Source: Cheiracanthium punctorium (Eukaryota > Arthropoda > Arachnida > Araneae > Cheiracanthiidae). From it: a DNA stretch of 64,000 nucleotides. Under the pieces are notes generated by a model that had not been told where the DNA came from, made no database searches, and saw only the letters and a program-made list of their open reading frames with translations. Both the position numbers and the translations under genes were made by a program. The stretch lies in NCBI GenBank assembly GCA_038373885.1, contig JAWZYV010014449.1, positions 1 to 64,000 on the forward strand, written 5' to 3'. Within the stretch, counting starts at the first letter, position 1. The number at the start of each line of letters is the position of its first letter. Positions 9,306-21,300 of this stretch are shown in pieces.

Positions 9306-12300
9306 GTAATAATTTACTTATTCATCGATCGTGTCTGGTTCTTTCGATAATTGTTATGTTGTAATCCATTAGGAAAAAGATCATGCCTAAAGCAAAACAC
9401 GTCGTAATTCTACTAGATTCTATTAAACCTCATTAGTATTCTGTAAGATTTTTGTGGGGGATATTTCTAATTATGAATAGTGCATTTAAACTTGTGTTAA
9501 TCGTTACGTAATTGCTATAAATTTGACTATGAAGTTACGATCTTATTTCACTGAAAAGGCATTTTCCAAACTCATTTTTGTTAGAACGTAAAATCAACTT
9601 CAATTAATTTTTTTTTCTTAGAATCAGCTGACGTTCTGTGATATAAAATTTCAAATATTTTTACATTTTAAAGACCATTTAACTCACTATTGGTTTATAT
9701 AAATTTTCAATTTAATGTAAAGAGTTGCATTATTTCTGTACATACCTTTACTTTAGTATTTATTATGTATTATTAACAGTATTCCTTATGAAACCATTTC
9801 ACTGAAGCATAACAGGACATTTCTCAGTCTACTTGATGTTTCATTAATGTTCTTTTTTATAACATTCATATAACTTTTCTTTCCGTGTCACTTAGTAATA
9901 ATGATAGTAAAGCAGTGGCAGCTCCTCCATGTGAGCACGTTACGCAGTTTTAACAGTTAAATGTTAAAACTGCAACAAGTAGCTTTTAATTAGCATTGAA
10001 TATGTCAATATTTTTCAAAAATGATTGATTTACGTGTCAAATGTGAACCCTGCTCAAAACAAAACCAACCTAATTTAAGGATTTATAAATTTTATGGAGG
10101 ATTTATAAATTTGCTGCCAAAAAGTTAGCTTCTTGTTTATGGCACAAATAAGGAAAAAATTACACTCAATTTGGCATTAAAACGTCTTCTATTATATAAA
10201 TGTGAAAGTTTGTCTGTTTGTTCGTCTGGAAACTCCTCCCACACCGTTCAACCGATTGGCATGAAATTTTGCATATACGCGTAAAACGACATAGAAGCTG
10301 CTTTAAAATTCTGGAAATCCACCCATTCCCTAATTTTTTATAATTTTTCGTGATTTTCAGGGTAGAAAGCTACTCAAATGTCCGATTTCAGCATATTCAT
10401 GAGCATAGTTAACAAAGTTAGATTTATTTATTTATTACTTTAAATAATTCAAGTGAGACGGACGTCATTTTCCAAATAGTTCCTCAAGATTACACAGTTG
10501 GATGTTTTCCACCATCATGAAATTTTTACTGTGCTAAACATGCCAATCAGACAAGATTTATGCTTAATAATATATGGAGATCTGTTTTAATGGTAATGCA
10601 TAAATTCCACAGAATCACCAAAAAGTAGAAAGGCATCATTGGTTTAAAATACCTAATCTGTTTCTTTCAATTGAGCATAAAAGACGGAGAAACAAAAATA
10701 GATAATATTAATATAAGTAATAGATAGTATTCTCATTTTTTTCTCTGTTAGTAATAGTAGATTTGTTTGGATAATATGGATTAAAGCACAGCATACCCCG
10801 TTAAAAACTATTTTGTAAAATTAAAAGTGTTATATTCATTATTTTTCAACGATTGTCCTACAACTAACCATGCGCGCCGGCAGCATAGGGCAAGGGGGGG
10901 GGGGGGGGGGGGAAGGCCTCACCTGGATTTTTGTATGCAGTGTTTTCCTTTGCTTTTTTGCTCTTTCCAACATGGTAACCATATGTTGTAGTAGTCTTTG
11001 CCCCCCCCCCCCCCTTTGAAATATGCTGCCGGCAGCCATGCAACTAACTAAACCATAATCCTACGTTGCATAATATATCCCGCAGTAGTTTAAACAAAAG
11101 GACTACTTTAACTTTTTCACATTTTGTTTCCGCATAGATAGTTACAATTATATTTTAGTAAAATTTTCGTTTCCTACCGTGCGAAGAACGGGCACCCAGC
11201 TAGTTCACAGTGAAAAGAAAAATGTTTTTGCCATCTTCCAAATTCTCTGTTGAGGGTCAAAACAAAATATACTTAAGATGACAGTTAATTAAAAATCAAA
11301 AGTCTATTATTCAATTATATATTCTCATATTAAAAAAAAGTTTCTAATTAAAAATGATTCTTAAAACTATTCTATTGAAATTGTTCTTCAGTGTTTTTGG
11401 TTATACTACAGCTGTTATGTTTCTGACAATACATTTTTCTGAGAATGATCTAAACAAAAAAGTTCTCCTCCAATTTTTTTAAAAGCTCTGACGGAAGTTT
11501 TCCTTGCAGTCAGATTCACAACTAGAAGAGGGCAAGCAGGACACTTGTCCCAGGCGGTTAGGAGGGCCACTTTAATCCTTTATGATTCTCAACAAAACAG
11601 CTCTTAAATTAAGTTTTGCCTTGAGTGGCATAAACTCTAGTTGCGGCTCTGCTTGCAGCATAATTTAAGTTTGCATGAAACATGTAAATACAGTAGACTC
11701 CCCTATAACACGGTAAATACGTTCCATGTTATAGGAATCCATGTTGTATTGGACCTGGTCTATACTCCACTTGGAGTGCAAACTGCATGGTATAGTCGCT
11801 GCAAAACTCCTTAGAAACACAATGATGTTGCTTGTTGCCATTCAAAAGTTATATTAATTACAGGAGCTAAAGCGTAATAAAATCAGAACATCTGTCTCAT
11901 TTTACCGTGCTGTCCGAGTCTCTTTTAACGTATTATAGAAAATGATCGCAATTTTTCCACCATGTTATGGGGGCTCTACGGTACTAGTGATAGCCACTCT
12001 GACTTGACATCTGTTATAGTGTCATAGCCATTTCAGAATTCTGAAATGTGTCGACTTAAAAGGAAAAATAAAAATAACAGACATCAGTCCCGCATCTAAA
12101 GTTTGTCACTGCACTCAAAACTTAAATCCTTGTTTGCATGAGCAGATGCACCAGATTCACTTCTGGTAGTGGAATGCTGCTTTCAGTTTCAATTTTTGCA
12201 ATTAATATTAAAATGCCTGTAACGGAAGCTCTGTAAGGTAACTAGAAACAAAATACAAATCGATTGTGAAAGATAAAATACTAGGCTTTAACACTGAGCC

Positions 12301-15300
12301 ATGTATGGAAATTCTGAATTTTGACCAAAAACTGTATTTTTAAGTTAAGCAGATAGCTTTTTTAGAAATTTTTTCTGGAAACTTCCAAAAGTCAGGAAAT
12401 TGACTTTCAGAAATTTAGTAGATACCCTGTTTTTGCAGTAATGGCAGAAATGAGTTTTATCGTGGAGTGAGAGATCAGCATAACTATATACATAGTAGGA
12501 TGATACGCTTTAAAGAATGACTTTCCATATAGCGCGTAGAGGTTGAGGCTATATTCAGAGCTGGGGTTCAGGGAACTGATCCTCCTCTAAATCCAGCCCT
12601 GTACAAAATCACCCTTCACCATTTTTACAGCTTAGTGCAAAACTTTCCTTTTAATGGATATGCTCTATATAGAGTTATATTAAATTTTATGCAAAATTAG
12701 AAAAATAAAACAAATTTTTATCAGGTAAATCTTGATTTTTGTTTGTCAAAAAAATTTTTTTAGTGCATTCCTCTTGTATTATAGGTTATACAAGTCACCC
12801 AAGAAGCAGCTCTCCGAGGAAAAGGCTTCTGGGACCAAAAAGTTACTAGAGAAAAATATTGACGATATGGACGATGCAGAGCTTAAAGCAACTAGAACTG
12901 CCCTTCTGAGTAAATTAAATCAACTGAAATTGCTTAGTATGTTCATTTCAATGCTATTTTACTCTTTTTATGAAAGTATCTTTTACTTCTAATCAGGGGT
13001 GTAGCCAAGGGGGGGGGGTTATGGGGGTCATAACCCCCCCCCCCCATGAGGAATTTTTTGCCATACAAAATGCATATTCTTCACTACATTATGCTGATTG
13101 CTGATTGAGCTGATTGAGAGGAAAAGGAAGTTATTGTGAATAACTTTAATATTCTTCCAAATATGCATGGCATTCTCAGTAAAACAGTCCCATAACCAGA
13201 AGGGGACTACCTTGCAGTCCTTCTAGGCCTCACTAAAATTTTTAGTTTTACTTATTTATTTTTTTCTACAGATGAAAGACAAAAATCTTAAAACTAGTGT
13301 TTTATTTAACCATCAACACAAGAAAAATTAAATTTTCTTCTTGGTTTGTGATTTTGGATAGTTTTTATTGTTTACTTACATTATTTGTTGGCAAATGCAT
13401 ATGCTGCAGGTTGCATATATATCAAGGAATGGAACAATGGATGCATAAGTATTTTAAAAACATATATTTGAAAGATTAGTTGATAATTCGTATTTTGTTA
13501 AATATTAACTGTTTAGATTAAAATTAACTTTATTATTTTTTTAATTACTTTTACTTTTTTAAAAACACTTTTATCAGTTATTCTATGTTGTAGCTAGTTT
13601 ACATTAACCTATGGCAAAGATAACTTAATGGCTATCAAAGAACTTTCTTGTCAAATAGTTAACGTATCAGTCAAAATAATAAATTTGTAAGTTATTGTTG
13701 AAAAAAATATTTGATCTGTTAAGTATATAGTATTACTATTGACTATGCTTGTTTGATAAGTTTTCAACAGTTGTCCATTTTGACCACCAACTCACACTCA
13801 AAATTTTTTTAACGAAAACTTATATAAAATGAAAATTATATACAAAAAATTGTCAAGCAAAAATGTTACTCAGATTAATGAATTTTTCTTCCAATAAATA
13901 TTTTCTAGCGAAGGCTTATCTACTGCTTGTTTTAAATATTCAATTCTGAGTACACCAGCTATTTTCTGGTCTATTGTTTAAGTACTGCTATTGATTTTAC
14001 ACTAATACTTAAATTTGTTATTTAGATTCAAGTATTGAAGAAAAAGGAACCAAAAAAGGTGTCCAAGCATTGCCTATGTCACATTGTGGTAAGACATCTG
14101 AAATTATTTTATATCTGTTTATTATTATATTAATATCTCATTTTACTTGTTAAATCATCAGACTTTTCCTTGGCATTTTACTGTCATTATGTGCATAATT
14201 ATTTATCTGCCACCAATTTTAAATTTTACCTATACCAATAAAGAAGTTTGAATTTTATTTCTGATTAGAAAAAAACCCTGAAAAGGATAAAATACAGTTA
14301 ACCATAAATCACTGGCTTAACAGTTTCAGTTGCCTAAATCAACTCTAAAGAGGCTATTGATAAAATTTTTCATTCTATGCTTTCCAGTTATTACTCCACA
14401 AATTAATTAGTACATAAGTATGGGTCATCTAGGTGAAAACTATTTCCTTTCAGTTGTACACTAATTTTACTAATGTACCAGAAAATGGTGTAACTGAGAG
14501 GTTACTGCATGTTATAAATTTACTGCATGTTTGCAAACAGTTGTGTGAGGGTGACACTTCCTTATAGGAGAGCTCCTATGTGATAAGCCTTACAAGGGTC
14601 CTGTTAAATATTTCCTGCAGGAAGGCTTTGAAATTTTGGGCTATGCCACTAGTTACAAAATTTAAATGGCTAAAGATTTCAAAATAAGTTTAGTAAATGG
14701 ATCACACTCCAAAATTAAAGCACCCTTTTGAAAAAAAAAAATAAAGCTCATTGGTGAACAGAAATTAAATAGTATCAGTAGCACATTTTTTTATGTATTT
14801 AGTACACTTGGAAACATAATCATGTAGAATAAAAAAATCTTCTGTGTTACCAAATTTTGAATAATCACCTGTGCTATTGCTTTTGTTTTTTCATAATCTT
14901 TGTATAATTTTTTTTAAAAGTGATATTGTAAAATTATGGTAACACCTACCATACAACCATTCCATTGCATTTATTCATTTCCTTTTTATAAAACCCCCTT
15001 TTTTTCTTCTTCTTTTGATAGAGACAGGGAAAAAAAAGTTAGTTATACTGGGAACAAAAAGTAACATTGGGAATAGTAAAGTAACAAAGGAAAGATGGTA
15101 AATGTTTTACTAAGAATGTAACAACCTTTGAAATCAGTTTTTATAAATTTATTTCATGCAGATATCAGCAGGTACACCAAACTGATAGATTACTGTCGCT
15201 TTTCATTTTTAAACTAAGGTTAATTCATGTTACCAATACCATGATAACACAGTAGACAAAATGAAATGACAAATCAGCCTTGTGTTTATATTTTTATAGA

Positions 15301-18300
15301 AGTAATCTTAAGTGACATGTGGTTGTTTCATTTCACTGATACTTATAATTTAAAAAATGATAAATTTAAATTATAATTAATTATCAATGTAAATCAAGAG
15401 TAACATAGGAGACACAGAAAAAGTACACCTACCTTAAAAAATCACTTATATTCTAATATGTTATTCCAAATCTAACTGTTAACGAAGTGGATATCTGGGC
15501 TAAGTTACAATATTGTAAAGGTGTTTGGGTGACTATTTTTATGAACTTTTAATTCAAAAGTTCTTTTTATAATATTAATAAAAAAAAAGGGAGAGTAACA
15601 CAGGGAGAAATATTAGGACATATCCATTTGCGTTATAAAATCAAAAATAAAGGAGTCCTGTATTTTAAAAAATTAGATGTAATTGTAATAATGTAAGAAG
15701 CAAGTTCATATCATGAAGCATTGCTTAAAAAAATCATATAACTAAAAAAAGATAATTTAAAAAGCAAAATATGTTGTAGGGGCATGGCTTTTTATTGCAT
15801 ACAACATTCAATCCGGCCCTGATTATCGCACGGGCTCTTCGGGCTCATTTCCTGGGCACATACACAGAAATTGGCCAAAATTTTGAGTTTAGAGAGATAT
15901 ATATAGGGGCATAAAAATCAGGCCATCTATATATAGGGGCACAAAATTGGAAAAGTGACCTAGGCACCAAAGTATTATAGTCAGACCCTACATTTCAGAT
16001 TACTTAGGTTTATTGAATGCAATATTATGTCAGAATAATAATGTATCTAGAGTATCTTATTTGATGTTTAAATTTGAGTGTAGAACAAATTTGTGGGAAA
16101 CAGAAAATCAGAAAGTGTTCGGGTATAAAAGGTGCTTTAATTTTGGAATGACCCTAATATGATTTTTATGGGAGTGAAGTAATTTAGCTTGGAAGTGAAA
16201 TCTAAACTATATTTGGAAATTTGATCTAAAGCACATTAAAATCCCAAAAAGAGATATTATATGTGATTCATTCTTTATTTTCTTTTTACAATTATTAATA
16301 AAGAAACTTGTTTACTTTTATCAGATAATTTCACTTACGTATATTGTTTTTGAACAATTAGCTTACAAGTAAAAGCCCAGAGATGTGGCAATTCTAAGTT
16401 ATACCACTTCAAAATAAAACTTAACAATCTGTGCATGCTGATCCACATCACTCGAATGATTGAATTTTTCACAGATATCTGTAACTGTGTGGAGAAGGCC
16501 ATAGATGACTGCAATATTCTTAAAATCACCCATTCCTCAATTTTTAGAAGCAGAAAGTTTACTCTGTCCGACAGAGTACGGTAGAACCTCGATTCATCAT
16601 TTTTCATGGAGCACGTAGGAAAAAACAATGAATGCTGGAAAACGACTAATGCGGGTTCAAGTCAAAATATGAAAAAAGCATTCTTTATGCATATACGCAA
16701 TGACTGTATACCAACAAATACTAATTTGTTACAAAATTGTTAAATAAATATATCAAGGGGGGGGGGGGAAGTGATACGTATTTTTAAAAATCAGTAATTT
16801 TATGTGGGGTTATTTATCATTTTTTAAATTAAACAGTAAATTTTCAAGATTTACAATATTTTTCTGGACCTTTTTTGGGATTTTTTGTTTATATAAAAAT
16901 GTTCATGCAGTTTCAAATACCGTTATTGCTTCAGACCAACTTCTCACTAGCATAGGCTCAGCCTCATCGGCATGAACATTATCCTCTGCTTCACCATTAT
17001 TTTCATTTTTTGCATCATCACACATTTTGTCAATGTTTAGGATACTGCATGCCTCAGTGTCCTGATTAATGAAAATATAATCATTAAATTTCACACTATA
17101 CACATTCTCTTCAACATGCAACCAGTGTTCATCTGATCATCAAGAAATCATAGCTAGAAGCAATTACAGTTTATATGCCATATGGATCCACTTAACGTTC
17201 AATTTCATTTTGGTCAGGAGAAAAATTTTACAATGATGAATGCGGGAAAGTCACTTTTTGGTGAACGATACATGCAGGCAAGGGCGGCTTCAGCGAGTTG
17301 GCCATAGGGGCCATAGCCCCCTCCGAACCTTTTTTTTTAAACTTTAGATTCGTATACTTTAAGATTCCTCATGTTCAATTGGCATTTTAAACAATTTATA
17401 GACTATCTAAAGAGTTCAATGGCCCCCTCCGAAAATTCAGCCTGGAGCCGCCCTTGCATGCAGGTTTCTTTAACGTCATTGATATACAATTTGTGAAGGG
17501 ACCACAGAAATAAAACAATTAATATAGGAAAATGGTGAATGTGGTAACAATAGATCGGGGTTTCACTGTATTATTTTGAATGAGTCTAATATATTGCGCT
17601 AAATGGCAACTTAAATTAATATGCTCTGGATAACATTTATATTGTGAGCAAAATAATTTCACTATTTTTATGATTTCAATTAGCTTGGAATAGGTTAGTA
17701 CCCATGAATTGAATTTTAATTCTATAGATTACCAAGATTGAAGATTGAGTTTTTCATGAGACCAATAAGTAAATATAGTACTATTTCCATGGACCATGGA
17801 CATAAATTGCAAATAAGATAACAACTGTGTTATTGCAAAATAACAGCTGTGTTTGTGCAGCAAAAGCAACCTTCTTGATTTTTGTATGGCTGTACAAAGG
17901 AAGTATGCAAGTGGGTTTTAGTGTTTTCAGAGATACTCCATTTAAGAGATCCTATTACCAAGCAAATCAACCATCACAGGAAGTTTGCATGATAATTACA
18001 GAACTCTGTTTATGCCATACACAAAGAGAATCCTTGTTATCGAGTCAACTTAGCTATGACCTGCTAATGCTAATGAGTTGAACCTGCTAGTGATTAAAAG
18101 ATTTAGATAAATTGAATGAAAGTTAAACATTGACACCCAACTTTTAAAATCTGCTCCTTTCTTAACACCTTATTATCTTACCATTTATGTTTTTATATCT
18201 AATATGTGCTATAAATTATTCAAAAATGGTCTATTAAGTTTAGATTTTGTTTACAGTTGAGAAAGGCTCATTAAAGAATGCTGAAGTAAATGATTGCACT

Positions 18301-21300
18301 GGAGCAAATAAAAGCTACACTATTTCTTCTCCGGAGAATAAAGAAGCTTGTGCCAAGGTAGAATCTTGGAAAACAAGTGAAGTTTTTGATGTTGTAGATG
18401 TGCAAAAAATTGCTAAACTTCAAGAAGAACGTAAGAAATTCTCCTTGCTCCATTCAGACATATTTATATGTAATTTTTTCTGGATGTATGCATTTTAATG
18501 TTTAAAAGAGATTGATACTGTACTGTTGGACTACATGGTTTGATACTGTACTATTAAATTGTTGTTTTGGTTGTTGAGTTACCTTTTTTTAAAACCACCA
18601 TAATAATTCGTGATATTTATATTTACATTAAGATACAGTGAATGTGATGAAATATTTAAAAATTTTGGATATATATTTAGAAGAGTGATCTAATTGTCAA
18701 ATATTTTTAAGAAGTCTTTTTTATTATTATTATTTTTTTTTATGTGTGTAAAATGACACATCTCTAGAAATTCTTAACAATGTATGTTATTGGTAATATT
18801 ATTTCAGTTGATTCCATTTTTTATTTCAGGTTTGAAACAGAGCACATATAAATTTTTAAGCCATGCAGGTAATTATGATTCCTATTGTATCTACTGTACA
18901 TTGTTCTCTGACATGCTGTTATTAATAATTAATATGTTACAGGTAAAAGATCTATGAGTGGCAGGGATTTGTCTCCTGCCTCACCTGCTCAAATCATTAG
19001 TCTTAATAAACCTGCTTCAATTGAAGGTATTTCTTAAAATTGTACTTGCTGATTTGCATATATGTGTAGTGCTGTGCATGCTTGTCAGTTTTTATGTTGC
19101 ATGTGTAATAATGAAACTTGTGTTTGATTTAGCTTTGAATACTTGTTCCGATAAGGCAAATCACTCTAGTGCATATTCCATGGTTCCTCTGCATAATATG
19201 AAAAAGCAGAATATTTTCAGCTCTGCATCAGCTCTTAATTGCAATCAAGGTAAGATATTTCTTCCTTTTTTTCATGACTCTGAAAAGCTTTTTTAAAACT
19301 GTTTCAATATTATAACTGTTGAAGTTTTTGTTAGATTAATTTAGAATTTTGGATTTTAAGTATGATAAAAAGTCAACATAGTATCCTAGTAATATTAGTT
19401 TAGGTACCAAATTTATTATAATGTTTGAAATTACCCAAGTAATTAAATTCAATTTTATAATTGTATAATATTTTTTAATTTGTTACTTAATTAAAATTTT
19501 CACATTTTTCTAAACCTCAAAATTAAAAATTTATGTTCATGACCAAAAACTGCAATAGTATAATACGGCACAAGTGAAGAAACGAACAGTTTCACTCATG
19601 TTGTTGAATTTGTGGAATACTTGTGGGGTCCCACAAAATTTTCATAAGTATTATGGGGTCCCCGTAGCCAAAAGTTTAAGAAACCCTGATGTATAGTATT
19701 TAAAAGGGATCCTCTGGGTACTGCCTTGTGGTACATGGTACAGCACATAGGAATAACATATATAAGTTTCGTAGAAATGATTCTTATTGCTTAAAAATAT
19801 AATTTAGATGAAATAACATTATGAATTAAAAGCAAATTACCGTATTGGCCTGAATATAACTTTTTTTTTTTTTTTTTCGAGTGATCATTGTCCATAAAAA
19901 AAACCTGACTTGTGCTAAATATGAGGCCTAACTATAGGATTTTTCTAATTATCTTGACAAAAAATTTGGGGTCACATTATATTCAGGCCAATACAGTATT
20001 CTTTAGATCAGGGTTCCCCAACTTTTGAATTCAAAGATCACCTGCCCGCCTCTTCATCCCTATATGCACACACACCTGAATGGATATAATTGCTAGCAAA
20101 ACTTAGATTATTATTTATACTTATGCTTCTAAGAATTTTAATTGAAATTTTCTAACAGAAAATTGTAGAGACCCTTTTAAAATTTCTATAGGGACCCTTT
20201 TGGAAATCCCTGATTTATATCATAGATGTCTTGCAATCCCTAATGTATGTTCATAGATGTTTTTTAAGATTTTATGTTAAAGGTATCCATGCTTTTTCCT
20301 TTGCTTATGTATTTGCAGTTCTTAACTGAACAATGCTATTATATAAGATATATTTCCTACTCAGCATACACAAAATATGTTGATTAGGAAATAATTTGAA
20401 AAAAACTCTTGGAAAATTCAATTTTTGTTGTAAGCTTAAATAGCCAGATTATTCTTAACTGAAAAATTTCTCTTTCAGAGTTTCACCGAAGTAGCTTACC
20501 TAATATAAACAAGGGGTATTACAGCCTTAAATCAAAAAAGCCAAAACGTCCAAGTGAACCAAAAATTTCTTGCCCCTTGCCAATTCATCCTTCACATTCT
20601 AAAGTTTCTTTAAATGGAGTCATAACTCAGGTAATCATCACTTTAATATTGATAACTGAATTTTGTTTTTCTTACTTATTTAATTTGGATTTTTTTGCAG
20701 TTATGTTCCACAATATTGAATAATTTTTAACTTTATGAATAACTATCTTGCATATGATAAAATTAACCAGTAATAACCATGTTTGGTTAATTTGAGTACT
20801 GCAGTTACTGTATATTAATTTTGCTCTTGAAAACCCCTCCAACTAATTTGTCAGTATGCCATTAATGCTTCATTTTTTCAGAATTTAATTTCTATTATAA
20901 TTTTAAATAACCATAATAAATAGTGAAATTCGTACAATGTTTGCTTTGTAACCAGGAAAGAATAGAAATCCTCAAAGAAAAAATTAAGTTTCATAAAGAA
21001 AAAATGGTTTCAAATCTCTCAACTTATTTTTCGTGAGTTAATTAAAATTTCACTTTTCATATTTGAAATCATGTAGCCTAAAAATGAATCTAGAGATGTT
21101 TTGTTTAATGTAAAATCAATCCATTAGTAATTTTTTATACTTACTATTATTGCTATAATATTATGTACTTACTAGTATACCTAATTTGACCATTAATATT
21201 TTTCTTTAAAACACGACATTACTAATTTCTTTAATTTTTAGGTAATAATAGGTGTATTCAATTGTATGTGGTCCTTTTCGGTACCAATGAAGGTAAAAAC

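Larger units (their letters stand above)
16579..17568. mobile_element. pogo/Tigger-type element relic
   Basis: The ends CGGTAGAACCTCGATTCATC and complement CAGTGAAACCCCGATCTATT are inverted and flanked by TA at 16577-16578 and 17569-17570. A decayed transposase C-terminus lies at 16903-17121 on the - strand. A 178-bp MITE at 17279-17456 interrupts it. Confidence 0.85.

Noticed and set aside
15022..15097. Regular SLAIN exon
   Set aside because: It lies inside a transposon relic, and its natural donor gives the wrong exit phase. Joining 14088 directly to 18257 keeps the frame.
16335..16628. A 97-residue - strand open frame as a gene
   Set aside because: No recognisable domain, splice context or composition; it overlaps the edge of the pogo relic and looks like chance.
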